DNA of 36,652 nucleotides from a virus: positions 1 to 36,652 of the IMG/VR virus record IMGVR_UViG_3300006916_000135; one strand, 5' to 3'. The translations under genes and the position numbers were made by a program. The notes beneath the pieces are model-generated. The model had not been told where the DNA came from, did no database searches, and saw only the letters and a list, made by a program, of their open reading frames with translations. Positions within the stretch are counted from its first letter, which is position 1, and each line of letters opens with the position of its first letter. This document shows, piece after piece, positions 21,743 to 30,261 of the stretch.

Positions 21743-22262
21743 TTACGCAGGTGTAGCAAATAGGCTCAAACAATCATTAGAAAAATTTGGGCAAGATTAC
21801 TATATGGAACATATAGACGATCAAGGCAGTTGGGAAGAAAACTGCGGATATAAACCTAAGTTTATCTTAGAGTGTATGGAAAAGTTTGATGAAGATTTAT
21901 TTTGGTTGGATGCAGATGCTGAACTTCTTAGAAAACCTACTTGGAAAGAGTTTGAAGATGATAAGAAAATAGGTGCACATGCTCATTTTCACAAACAAAT
22001 GCAGAAATGGGAATTACTTAGTGGTAGTCTGTATCTACCGAATACTGAAATAAATAGAATGATTATTAAAGGATGGCACAATCATCAGAAAAATAATCCA
22101 ATGGCGTGGGATCAACGAACACTCTCTGAAATACTTAATTCTATACCAGATAGCGAAAATAACTGGTTTGTAATGGATAATAAATGGTGTTTTATAAAAG
22201 GAATTATGGAATGTAATGATCCTATCATGTATCACTATCAGGAATCAAGAAATAAAACATAA
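21714..22262 (+). CDS. GT-A type glycosyltransferase-like protein
   Basis: This 182-residue protein has a short nucleotide-sugar transferase fold: an opening strand MKIISYYTPNYAGVANRLKQ (1-20), a DEDLFWLDADAELLRKP segment (59-75) with the D66-x-D68 metal motif, and a later GSLYLPN...WHNHQ and WDQRTLSEIL region typical of small phage glycosyltransferases that start with a M-K-x-I-S-Y-Y motif. The acceptor is unknown. Start overlaps the radical SAM gene by 29 bp; the stop overlaps the AsnB start (TAATG), so the two are coupled. Confidence 0.75.
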   Translation: MKIISYYTPNYAGVANRLKQSLEKFGQDYYMEHIDDQGSWEENCGYKPKFILECMEKFDEDLFWLDADAELLRKPTWKEFEDDKKIGAHAHFHKQMQKWELLSGSLYLPNTEINRMIIKGWHNHQKNNPMAWDQRTLSEILNSIPDSENNWFVMDNKWCFIKGIMECNDPIMYHYQESRNKT

Positions 22263-23770
22263 TGTGCGGATTTGTAGGAACAACTAGACATCATTTAGCT
22301 AAGCCAATGTTGGAAAAGCAGGAATTTCGTGGTCCAGACGGAATGTGGTTTTGGAAAAATGAACACCTTGCTTTAGGACATGCTTTGCTAGATATAAATG
22401 GTGAAGCACAAATACAACCTTTTCATATGTCAAATGGAGACAAATTAGTTTTCAATGGAGAAATGTATAATAGTCCATATGCAAATGATACAAAATTTTT
22501 AGCAAGTGGACTAATGAAATATGGCTATGACTTTCTGCGTTTAAATGACTGGCATGGATCTATAGCATGGTATAAAATAAAAGAAGCAAAAGTTGTCCTT
22601 ATACGAGATCATTTTGGAAGTAAACCATTATGGTATAAACATGAAGGCAAAACTTTTGAATTTGCAACTTCACTAAGAAGTTTCGAAAAGAAAGAGTTTA
22701 TTGATTATTATAATCATTTTATAGTATCTTTTCAATGGATGGGAGAATTTTCACCATATAAACTAATTGATAAAGTAGCTGCTGGACAGATTATAGAGTA
22801 TGACTTTAACAAAAATCGAGTAACAAAACGAAGTTTGTGGGATGGATTTATTGTAGGAAGTAGAGGTTTTGAAACAAATATATTTAGAGGTATGCTTATT
22901 GACTCTATTGTTAAGACTGCTCGCACAAAACAAAAAGTAGGATTATTTCTTAGTGGTGGTTTTGATAGTACAATGGTACTAAGTATTGCTAGAAAATTAG
23001 ATATAGACTTAAATGTCTATACAATAAATTATGAGAAAGCACCAGGAAATCACTGGAGTCATAATTCTTTTTATGAAGAAAGTGAGCTTGCAAGAAAAAC
23101 TTGTGAAGAATGGAATATACCTCTTAAGGTAGTAGAATTAAAAAGAGACGAAAGAGTTCACCTAAGTAGATTATGGTTAAATAAAACTCATTTTCCTTGG
23201 GGAGATATGAATAGAGTAGCTCCTCGTTATTTACTTGCTAGAGCCGCTGCAGAAGATAATTGTAAAGTTATTTTAACAGGTGATGGGGGCGATGAATTAT
23301 TTAGTGGATACAATCATCATAATAAAAGATTTCAAGAAGGATATAATGAAGAATCTATGAAAAGAATGAGAGAACAAAATCCATGGTTTCCTAGTGCAGC
23401 ATTTAGTCATGATGTGAAAAATAATGGACTATTTATAGACCTTCTTACTACTTGTGAACAAAATGTATTAGCAGCAGATCAAACTATCGGAATGTTCGGT
23501 ATGGAATCTAGACCTTGCTTACTTACACAGAATTTTGCTAAGTTTACATTATCTATAGCAAGTAATATCAAGTTTAAACAGTGGAAAGATTTTCGTGCTG
23601 GAACAACAAAATGGTTAATGAGGCATGTTATGCGGGATTATCTACCTAAGCATATCACTCAGAGAAAAATGAAAATGGGGTGGTCAAGTCCGTGGGATAA
23701 TAACCATCCAGAAGTGCAAACCGATTGGTTAGCACAAGATATAGAATTTTTAAAAGCGATTATAAAGTGA
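22262..23770 (+). CDS. Asparagine synthase family glutamine amidotransferase
   Basis: This 502-residue protein has both parts of AsnB. The Ntn glutaminase half starts at the nucleophile Cys2 (MCGFVG), with RGPDG (23-27) and FNGEMYN (64-70). The synthetase half has the PP-loop SGGFDST (231-237) and TGDGGDELFSGY (339-350). It would move ammonia from glutamine to an adenylated carboxylate. In biosynthetic gene clusters and O-antigen loci this family amidates sugars or peptides rather than free aspartate; the cassette context favours that here. The PP-loop is intact, unlike in the QueC-like neighbour. The next gene starts with GTGA at its stop. Confidence 0.9.
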   Translation: MCGFVGTTRHHLAKPMLEKQEFRGPDGMWFWKNEHLALGHALLDINGEAQIQPFHMSNGDKLVFNGEMYNSPYANDTKFLASGLMKYGYDFLRLNDWHGSIAWYKIKEAKVVLIRDHFGSKPLWYKHEGKTFEFATSLRSFEKKEFIDYYNHFIVSFQWMGEFSPYKLIDKVAAGQIIEYDFNKNRVTKRSLWDGFIVGSRGFETNIFRGMLIDSIVKTARTKQKVGLFLSGGFDSTMVLSIARKLDIDLNVYTINYEKAPGNHWSHNSFYEESELARKTCEEWNIPLKVVELKRDERVHLSRLWLNKTHFPWGDMNRVAPRYLLARAAAEDNCKVILTGDGGDELFSGYNHHNKRFQEGYNEESMKRMREQNPWFPSAAFSHDVKNNGLFIDLLTTCEQNVLAADQTIGMFGMESRPCLLTQNFAKFTLSIASNIKFKQWKDFRAGTTKWLMRHVMRDYLPKHITQRKMKMGWSSPWDNNHPEVQTDWLAQDIEFLKAIIK

Positions 23771-25047
23771 AGGCAGTAATAAGTAATCGTATATACATGA
23801 ATTGTGATAATCTCCTATTATCCAAAATACAGGAGGAGTTGACTTATACAATTCCTCCTCGTATGCCTTCTGATCCGCCTCAGATCATACATACTTGGAG
23901 ATTTATTAAAGATGGGTTGGTGAGTATACCTATCGGAAGAATGGATTTAATCCCAGATGATTACGAAATAGTCGATAAACGAAATAATATTGAAATTGAC
24001 TTTCCTGACTTTAAGTTTGATTTACGACCAAGTCAGAAGATGGTTTATGACGAGATACAAGATAACGCAATAATTAACGCATGGGTAAGCTGGGGTAAGA
24101 CTTTTACAGGTTTAGCTATCGCAGGAAAACTAAAACAAAAGACACTCATAGTTACTCATACTACCACATTAAGAAATCAGTGGGAAAAAGAAGTAAAAAA
24201 AGTCTATGGATTTACGCCTGGCAGGATAGGTAGTGGAGTATTCAATATTGATAGTCCTATCGTTGTTGGGAATATACAATCTTTATACAGAAAAATACTC
24301 GATATAAAGAAAGAGTTTGGGACAGTTATACTTGATGAAATGCATCACGTTAGCAGTCCAACATTTACAAGAATTATAGATGAATTACCATGTAAGTACA
24401 AGATTGGACTTACTGGAACACTAGAAAGAAAAGATGGACGACACGTTGTATTTCGTGATTATTTCAGTAGTAATGTAATGAAACCACCGAAAGAGAATTA
24501 CATGACACCTGTTATACACGTAGTCAGATCCGATGTTCGATTTCTAGATGGTGCATTTACTCCGTGGGCAGAAAGAATTAATCATCTAGCCTACAATGAA
24601 GAATATGTAAATAGCATTGCAATAATAGCGGCGAAGTATGCTGCAGAAGGACACAAAGTTTTAGTTGTCTCTGACAGAGTTGCTTTTCTAAAAGCAGCAC
24701 AAAAGCTAGTCGGAGATAACGCAGTTCACATTACTGGTGAGATGGAACACCAAGATCGTGAACAAACTATGAAGTTAATGGAAACTTCAAAAAACATTTT
24801 ATTTGGCACTCAGTCAATATTCTCAGAAGGTATTTCTTTGAATTGCTTGAGTTGTCTAATACTAGGAACTCCTATCAATAATGAGCCACTATTGACTCAG
24901 CTTATTGGTAGGGTTATTCGAGAAGAAGAAGGAAAGCAGACCCCAGTGGTCGTTGACATTCATCTTCGAGGAAAAACTGCTGCAAGGCAGGCAAGTGCCC
25001 GTATGGGTTATTATATTAAACAAGGATATAAGGTGAAAACAATATGA
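23767..25047 (+). CDS. Superfamily 2 DNA helicase, UvsW-like
   Basis: The GTG at 23767 overlaps the previous stop (GTGA), giving 426 residues; the longer frame from 23725 is less likely. The N-terminal domain precedes a Q-like LRPSQKMVYDEI (86-97), a degenerate motif I AWVSWGKTF (105-113; G-x-G-K-T replaced by S-W-G-K-T), DEAH-type motif II VILDEMHH (187-194), motif III LTGT, and motif VI QLIGRVIREEEG near 368-379. Such phage helicases remodel branched DNA, reversing forks or moving junctions. The W-G-K-T form occurs in other phage SF2 helicases, so it is probably active. The downstream glycosyltransferase starts at its stop (ATGA). Confidence 0.85.
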   Translation: MKAVISNRIYMNCDNLLLSKIQEELTYTIPPRMPSDPPQIIHTWRFIKDGLVSIPIGRMDLIPDDYEIVDKRNNIEIDFPDFKFDLRPSQKMVYDEIQDNAIINAWVSWGKTFTGLAIAGKLKQKTLIVTHTTTLRNQWEKEVKKVYGFTPGRIGSGVFNIDSPIVVGNIQSLYRKILDIKKEFGTVILDEMHHVSSPTFTRIIDELPCKYKIGLTGTLERKDGRHVVFRDYFSSNVMKPPKENYMTPVIHVVRSDVRFLDGAFTPWAERINHLAYNEEYVNSIAIIAAKYAAEGHKVLVVSDRVAFLKAAQKLVGDNAVHITGEMEHQDREQTMKLMETSKNILFGTQSIFSEGISLNCLSCLILGTPINNEPLLTQLIGRVIREEEGKQTPVVVDIHLRGKTAARQASARMGYYIKQGYKVKTI

Positions 25048-25940
25048 CACAAAAGCAAATTCAATTAAATCTCGAAGAAATGAGAAAGATGAAAGTATTT
25101 GTAGGAACTCCTATGTATGGTGGTATGTGCCACGGTATGTATACTAAGTCCCTAATGGACACAGTTGCATTAGGTATGCAATATGGAGTACCAATTCAGA
25201 TATATTATCTATTCAATGAGAGTTTGATTACTCGAGCAAGAAATTATGTTGTTGCAAATTTTCTGAAATCAGATGCTACTCACCTCTTGTTTATTGATAG
25301 TGATATATCTTGGAAAGCACTTGATCTTATGTATATGCTACATGTAGCTACAGAAAGACCTGATATCGAAATACTTACTGCTCTTTACCCAAAGAAAACT
25401 ATAGCATGGGAGAAAGTTCTCCTAGGTGCTAAGTCTGGTAAGTATGATGACGATCCTCGAGGTCTAGAAAAGCTAGCAGGAGATATGGTATTTAACCCAG
25501 ACCCTAACGCATACCCCGACGGGAGAGCACCAATCTTTGAACCTGTAAAGATTAAAGAAGCAGGTACAGGATTTATGCTTATACATAGAAATGTTTTCAC
25601 CAAGTATGCAGAAGCTTACCCTGAATATTTATACACACCAGATCACTTAAGAGAAGGTGAGTTTGAAAGAGGAGAAAAAATAATGGCATACTTTGATTGC
25701 ATTATCAATGAACAGAACAGATATCTTTCCGAAGATTACATGTTCTGTCAAAACTGTACAAAGATTGGCATAGATATTTGGACTCTACCTCATATTGAAT
25801 TGATGCACACAGGTAGTTATGTGTTCCAAGGCAACTTGATAAACATGGCACAACTTGACATTCATCCAACAATACAGCCTGAGTACTCTGATAAATTAGC
25901 TCAGAAGGCTGCAGAAAAGGCAGAGAAAAATAATTCTTGA
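25044..25940 (+). CDS. GT-A glycosyltransferase (Anp1-like, marine phage type)
   Basis: This 298-residue protein has the features of a GT-A glycosyltransferase often found in marine phages: KVFVGTPMYGGMCHG (17-31), ESLITRARNYVVANFL (59-74), and THLLFIDSDISW (79-90) with the metal-binding D85-x-D87, then a GTGFMLIHR strand (about 182-190) and the DYMFCQNC segment. It probably adds a sugar to phage DNA or a surface glycan. The start overlaps the helicase stop (ATGA) with AAGGTG upstream. The TGA stop lies within the TTGACA box of the next promoter. The C-terminal tail is a charged Ala/Lys/Glu helix. Confidence 0.8.
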   Translation: MTQKQIQLNLEEMRKMKVFVGTPMYGGMCHGMYTKSLMDTVALGMQYGVPIQIYYLFNESLITRARNYVVANFLKSDATHLLFIDSDISWKALDLMYMLHVATERPDIEILTALYPKKTIAWEKVLLGAKSGKYDDDPRGLEKLAGDMVFNPDPNAYPDGRAPIFEPVKIKEAGTGFMLIHRNVFTKYAEAYPEYLYTPDHLREGEFERGEKIMAYFDCIINEQNRYLSEDYMFCQNCTKIGIDIWTLPHIELMHTGSYVFQGNLINMAQLDIHPTIQPEYSDKLAQKAAEKAEKNNS

Positions 25941-25965
25941 CAACAACTTAAAATCTTGTTATAAT
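25937..25965 (+). promoter_or_regulatory. Sigma70-type promoter P5 upstream of the SSB/RNR unit
   Basis: TTGACA (25937-25942), 17 bp, TATAAT (25960-25965), with TAATTC before and ATAT after. TGA in the -35 box is the stop of the glycosyltransferase gene. Only 2 nt separate the -10 box from the ATG at 25968, closer than the usual transcription start, so this ATG may be used only on read-through RNA. The promoter is well placed for the SSB, SbcCD, resolvase, exonuclease and RNR genes beyond. Confidence 0.85.
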
Positions 25966-25967
25966 AT

Positions 25968-26363
25968 ATGATATTTTACGACTGGGACAAAATACTAAAA
26001 GTAAGCAACGGTAAGGTTTGTGACATACTCACGATACTTCGCATTGTAACTTACAAATTGTACCCTAAGAACTATGCTGATAAGACTTTCAAGTTTTACC
26101 AGCACAAGTATGGTGGTAACTCTTTTCTGCTTAATGCAGAGGAGTTGCTTACCACTGGTCGAACATATAGTGATAAAGAGGTTGCAGAGTATGCAGGTGT
26201 CGCTTCTTATCGCAACTATTATCATTATAGACAAACTGGAGACACCACACTAGACCTCAGGCACTTACCAGTGAATGAGAACATAATAACTAATAATAGA
26301 CTGCTCAACATAGAGAATAACAAAATTTACTTTATGTTTGAGGAGACACACAAGGAGAAATAA
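25968..26363 (+). CDS. Hypothetical protein, possible HTH
   Basis: This 131-residue protein begins MIFYDWDKILKVSNGKVCD and is rich in Lys, Tyr and Asn. A segment YSDKEVAEYAGVASYRNYYHY (about 67-87) has a helix-turn-helix flavour but is not a clear match. It sits right after promoter P5, with the ATG only 2 nt from the -10 box. Other in-frame starts near the predicted transcription start are not apparent. It ends immediately upstream of the SSB gene, which has its own strong SD (AAGGAGA) in this gene's end. Function unknown. Confidence 0.65.
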   Translation: MIFYDWDKILKVSNGKVCDILTILRIVTYKLYPKNYADKTFKFYQHKYGGNSFLLNAEELLTTGRTYSDKEVAEYAGVASYRNYYHYRQTGDTTLDLRHLPVNENIITNNRLLNIENNKIYFMFEETHKEK

Positions 26364-26993
26364 ATGGCAATATCATTCGGGCAGACCAAAGGTTCTGCAC
26401 AGAAAGAAAAAATCGAAACATATAATTACGGTTCCAAAGAGAATCACACAGTAAGATTAGTAGGTGATCTACTTCCTAGATATATCTACTGGATCAAAGG
26501 TGAAAACGGCAAAAATATTCCTATGGAATGTTTATCTTTTGACAGAAAGACTGAAACTTTCAACAACAAAGAGCCAGATCACGTCAAAACTTTCTACCCA
26601 GACTTAAAATGCGGATGGGCATACGCTGTCCAGTGTATCGATTTGTCTGATGGAACATTAAAAGTTCTTAACTTAAAAAGAAAGTTATTTGATCAAATCT
26701 TAGTCGCCATGGAAGACTTAGGCGATCCAACAAATCCTGAAACAGGATGGGACATTGTTTTCCAAAGAAAGAAAACTGGACCACAGGTATTCAATGTTGA
26801 ATACAATCTTCAAGTGCTTAAGTGCAAACCAAGAGCATTAACTGAAGAAGAAGTGGCTCTAACTGCTGGACTTAAGTCTATGGATGATGTTCTTCCTAGA
26901 CCTACAGCAGATGCTCAAATGGAGCTTCTTAAGAGACTACAGGGCGGCGGATCTGTAGATGAGGATATTTCTGACGAGTTCGATATAGAATGA
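26364..26993 (+). CDS. Phage single-stranded DNA-binding protein (SSB-like)
   Basis: This 209-residue protein has an N-terminal lead (MAISFGQTKGSAQKEKIE), an OB-like beta core (about 24-150: HTVRLVGDLLPRYIYWIKG, GWAYAVQCID, FNVEYNLQVLKCKPR), and an acidic C-terminal tail (SVDEDISDEFDIE), the classic SSB tail that recruits partners. It starts the block of SSB, SbcD, SbcC, resolvase, exonuclease and RNR. AAGGAGA precedes the ATG. The family is inferred from composition, tail and location rather than a hard motif; a different ssDNA- or recombination-associated phage protein cannot be ruled out. Confidence 0.72.
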   Translation: MAISFGQTKGSAQKEKIETYNYGSKENHTVRLVGDLLPRYIYWIKGENGKNIPMECLSFDRKTETFNNKEPDHVKTFYPDLKCGWAYAVQCIDLSDGTLKVLNLKRKLFDQILVAMEDLGDPTNPETGWDIVFQRKKTGPQVFNVEYNLQVLKCKPRALTEEEVALTAGLKSMDDVLPRPTADAQMELLKRLQGGGSVDEDISDEFDIE

Positions 26994-27994
26994 TCCTATT
27001 TACCGCAGATTGGCATATCAAGTTAGGTCAAAAGAATGTACCTGTTAGTTGGGCTTGTGCTCGCTATCAAATGTTCTTTGACCAACTAGTTGCCTTAGAA
27101 AATAAATTCGATTTGCACATCATTGGTGGGGACTTGTTTGATCGAGTCCCATCAATGGATGAGCTTACTCTTTACTTCGATTTTGTAAAGAGAGTGGGAA
27201 AGAGAACTATCATTTATGATGGTAATCACGAAGCCACTAAGAAAAATAAAACTTTCTTCTCAAATTTAAAAAGAGTTACTAGTGAACTAAATCCACTTGT
27301 CGCAGTAGTGGATGAAGCTGTGGGAGACTTTAGTAACTGGGGCTACCTTCCTTCTGAAGAATTGCATGAAAGTGCAGGAGACTTTAAATGGGGTATTCTT
27401 CCTTATGCGGGCTTGCATAAAAAAGATGCGATTGAGAAAATGAATTGCGAAGTTTTATTTACACATGTAAGAGGAGAAATCCCACCACATGTTACACCAG
27501 AAGTAGACTTAGAAAGATTTGATAAGTTTAAGTTGGTTTTTGCAGGAGATCTACATGCTCACGAGAATACTCAAAGAAATATTGTGTATCCTGGCTCACC
27601 AATGACAACTTCTTTTCATAGAAATAAAGTCAAAACTGGTTATTTATTAATTGATGATGATGACTGGAGTTGGACTTGGCACGAGTTTCACCTTCCCCAA
27701 CTAATTCGTAAAACAGTTGATGATCCTGACCTTATGGTACAAACAGATTACGATCATACTATATATGAATTAGAAGGAGATGTCGCAGACCTATCCAAAG
27801 TAAAGAACTCCGAACTGCTTGATAAAAAAGTTGTAAAACGAGAAGTTGAAGCAACTCTTAATCTTAGCAGTGAAATGTCAATTAGTGATGAATTGTATGT
27901 GTATCTACAACAGATACTCAAACTTGATGATGAAAAAACTAAAAAAATAATGGGAGTCTTTAATGATTATTCTACAGAAGTTAGCGTGGGATAA
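26990..27994 (+). CDS. sbcD: SbcD/Mre11-like nuclease subunit
   Basis: This 334-residue calcineurin-like metallophosphoesterase has the five metal-binding motifs: ADWHI (Asp7, His9), GGDLFD (Asp48), GNHE (Asn79, His80), LFTHVRGE (His around 158) and FAGDLHAHEN (GDLHAH near 189-194). It is the nuclease of an SbcCD (T4 gp47/gp46-like) complex that trims DNA ends and processes hairpins and recombination intermediates. The ATG overlaps the SSB stop (ATGA), and the SbcC gene starts 32 bp before its end, so SSB, SbcD and SbcC are translationally linked. Confidence 0.92.
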   Translation: MILFTADWHIKLGQKNVPVSWACARYQMFFDQLVALENKFDLHIIGGDLFDRVPSMDELTLYFDFVKRVGKRTIIYDGNHEATKKNKTFFSNLKRVTSELNPLVAVVDEAVGDFSNWGYLPSEELHESAGDFKWGILPYAGLHKKDAIEKMNCEVLFTHVRGEIPPHVTPEVDLERFDKFKLVFAGDLHAHENTQRNIVYPGSPMTTSFHRNKVKTGYLLIDDDDWSWTWHEFHLPQLIRKTVDDPDLMVQTDYDHTIYELEGDVADLSKVKNSELLDKKVVKREVEATLNLSSEMSISDELYVYLQQILKLDDEKTKKIMGVFNDYSTEVSVG

Positions 27995-29777
27995 CTGCTT
28001 TTCCTATGGGAAAGGCAACGAGATAGATTTTACTAAGTCTACTCTCACTCAATTAGTTGGAACAAACGGTGTAGGAAAGAGTTCAATACCTCTTATCCTC
28101 GAAGAAATTTTATTCAATAAGAATAGTAAAAATGTTAAAAAAGCAGACATTGCAAACCGTTATATTAATAATGGTTACACTATTACTCTTTGGTTTACAG
28201 TTGACAGCGACGAATACTGTATCGCAGTTGATCGAAAGTCAACTCTTAAATGTAAGCTAACAAAGAATGGTGAAGATATAAGTTCTCATACAGCGTCAAA
28301 TACTTATAAGACGCTAGGGGATATCTTGGGCATTGACTTTAAGACATTTACTCAGTTAGTGTATCAAAATACTAACGCATCGTTGCAGTTTCTTACAGCA
28401 ACCGATACTAACCGTAAAAAGTTCCTAATTGATTTACTAAAACTTGACGACTATGTTCTGTTCTTTGAGACATTTAAAGAGGCAGTACGTGTTACTTCTC
28501 TTGACATTGCCAAGTTAGACGCAAAAAGTCAAACCTTAGTAAAATGGTTAAATGATAATAAATTGGAAAATACAGATGTCCTACCCATGTTGGAGCTACC
28601 ATCTGGGTCGGAAGAGGATCAGAAAACTTTAAGTATTTTACAGGCGGAATTTGAAAATATTTCAAATACGAATAAAAAAATAAATACTAATAATTCTCTG
28701 AAAGAGCAGTTAAAATCAATAGACATTGATAAGATGAAAAAAGCTATTGAGCTTTATCCTACAGAAGTAGACACTTCTCCTTTAAGTTCTGAATTGGGAG
28801 AAACTAGATATCAACTTTCTGAAAATCAGAGAAAGTTACAAGAGTGGACAGACATTGGAGAAACTCCTCAGTGTCCAACTTGTAGACAAGATATCAATAT
28901 GGAACTTGTTGGTGAAAAATGTGACTTCTATGTAATAGAGGTAGGCAAAATTGCTGGAAAGTTAGACAAACTAAAAGAAAAGCTAGAGGAACAAGATTAT
29001 GCAAATAAGGTACATAGGACGGCAGCCAAAAGGATACAAGAGTGGGAAAGTCTCTTCAGGAGCATTGACACTCAACTCCCAACTACAGTCATCAATAAAG
29101 ACGACTTGGAAGGACAGATTCAAGAGCTTCGCTCAAAGATTGCCGCTGTTAGGTCGAGTATTCAAGAGGTAAGTGATGAAAACAACAGACGGACTTCTCA
29201 CAATACACGACTTAGTATCATACAAGAGCAAACAGCGAGCTTTGAGACAGAGTTGGAAGAAATTACTGACGGACTCAGCAAATGTGAAGATGTACTATCA
29301 ACACTTGAAATTCTTAAAAAGGCTTTTAGTACTAATGGACTTCTCGCATACAAAATTGAAAGTCTAGTTAAAGAATTAGAATCTTTAACAAACGACTATC
29401 TTGCAGAGTTGAGTGATGGTAGATTTGCGATCAACTTTGTAGTAGAGAATGATAAATTGAATGTAGAAGTATCAGATAATGGTAAAATTATTGACATACT
29501 TGCACTCAGTAGTGGTGAATTAGCTAGAGTAAATATTGCTACGCTAGTTGCCATAAGGAAATTGATGAGTTCAATTTCTCGTTCTCAAATAAACGTTCTT
29601 TTCCTAGACGAAGTAAATCAAGCACTTGATGAAACTGGAAAAGAAAAGGTGGTAGAGGTATTATTAAAAGAGGACAGTCTGAATACTTATATGGTATCTC
29701 ATGGCTGGACTCATCCTCTGCTAGAAAAAATAGAAATAATAAAAGAGGATAACATAAGTAGATTAGATGCCGAATAA
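27963..29777 (+). CDS. sbcC: SbcC/Rad50-like ATPase subunit
   Basis: This 604-residue ABC-type ATPase partners the SbcD-like nuclease. Walker A is GTNGVGKSS (33-41), the zinc hook is CPTC (Cys304, Cys307), flanked by long coiled-coil arms (about 180-300 and 310-470), the ABC signature is LSSGELARVNIA (515-526), and Walker B is NVLFLDEVNQALDE (544-557). It clamps DNA ends and regulates the nuclease. It is shorter than E. coli SbcC (1048) but in the size range of phage gp46 proteins (T4 about 560). Overlaps SbcD by 32 bp and the resolvase start by 11 bp. Confidence 0.93.
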   Translation: MIILQKLAWDNCFSYGKGNEIDFTKSTLTQLVGTNGVGKSSIPLILEEILFNKNSKNVKKADIANRYINNGYTITLWFTVDSDEYCIAVDRKSTLKCKLTKNGEDISSHTASNTYKTLGDILGIDFKTFTQLVYQNTNASLQFLTATDTNRKKFLIDLLKLDDYVLFFETFKEAVRVTSLDIAKLDAKSQTLVKWLNDNKLENTDVLPMLELPSGSEEDQKTLSILQAEFENISNTNKKINTNNSLKEQLKSIDIDKMKKAIELYPTEVDTSPLSSELGETRYQLSENQRKLQEWTDIGETPQCPTCRQDINMELVGEKCDFYVIEVGKIAGKLDKLKEKLEEQDYANKVHRTAAKRIQEWESLFRSIDTQLPTTVINKDDLEGQIQELRSKIAAVRSSIQEVSDENNRRTSHNTRLSIIQEQTASFETELEEITDGLSKCEDVLSTLEILKKAFSTNGLLAYKIESLVKELESLTNDYLAELSDGRFAINFVVENDKLNVEVSDNGKIIDILALSSGELARVNIATLVAIRKLMSSISRSQINVLFLDEVNQALDETGKEKVVEVLLKEDSLNTYMVSHGWTHPLLEKIEIIKEDNISRLDAE

Positions 29778-30261
29778 TAGAAGCAGAAGAAAAGGTAACG
29801 CTTTCGAAAAAAACGTTAAGAAAATTCTCGATGCGGCAACTGGGTTAGACTTTGAGTTTACACCTGGCAGTGGCTCAGGAAAAATAAAAGGAGATTTATA
29901 TCTCGAACATAAAGTAAATGTGTATTGTATAGAGTGCAAACACTATAAAAGCATTGACTTTAATGAAAAAATGTTCACACAAAAAAGTAATACTTTTGTA
30001 AAGTGGTGGACTAAATTAGTAGAGCAGGCAGCGGGTATGAATTTAAACCCACTGCTAATTTTTAAACAAAACCATGGACAGATCTTTGTAGCAACACACA
30101 AAGTTCCAGTCAACTGTGATTATATGTATATAAGTTGGTTGGATTGCTATGTTACATTTTTACACAAGTGGTTAGAATATAAGGAGCTAGTGTTCGACAA
30201 TGGCGATATCGTTTACCAACCATGGGAAACCGATTCCGAACGGCAACCTCTTAATAGTTGA
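29767..30261 (+). CDS. Hjc-like Holliday junction resolvase / PD-(D/E)xK nuclease
   Basis: This 164-residue nuclease has the archaeal Hjc-type layout: RSRRKGNAFEKNVKKIL with Glu14, TPGSGSGKIKGDLYLE with Asp43, and YCIECKHYKS with Glu56-x-Lys58, i.e. the E...D...E-x-K catalytic set of the PD-(D/E)xK fold. It would resolve branched recombination intermediates, fitting its place next to SbcCD and the exonuclease. The 3' end overlaps the exonuclease by 62 bp. The C-terminal 60 residues are aromatic and not recognised. A general phage nuclease of the same fold is the alternative. Confidence 0.78.
   Translation: MPNNRSRRKGNAFEKNVKKILDAATGLDFEFTPGSGSGKIKGDLYLEHKVNVYCIECKHYKSIDFNEKMFTQKSNTFVKWWTKLVEQAAGMNLNPLLIFKQNHGQIFVATHKVPVNCDYMYISWLDCYVTFLHKWLEYKELVFDNGDIVYQPWETDSERQPLNS

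Noticed and set aside
22262-23770. AsnB as an auxiliary gene for host asparagine supply
   Set aside because: The flanking genes are modification and glycosyl enzymes, and AsnB-type proteins are common in glycan and peptide tailoring; context does not support amino acid supply.
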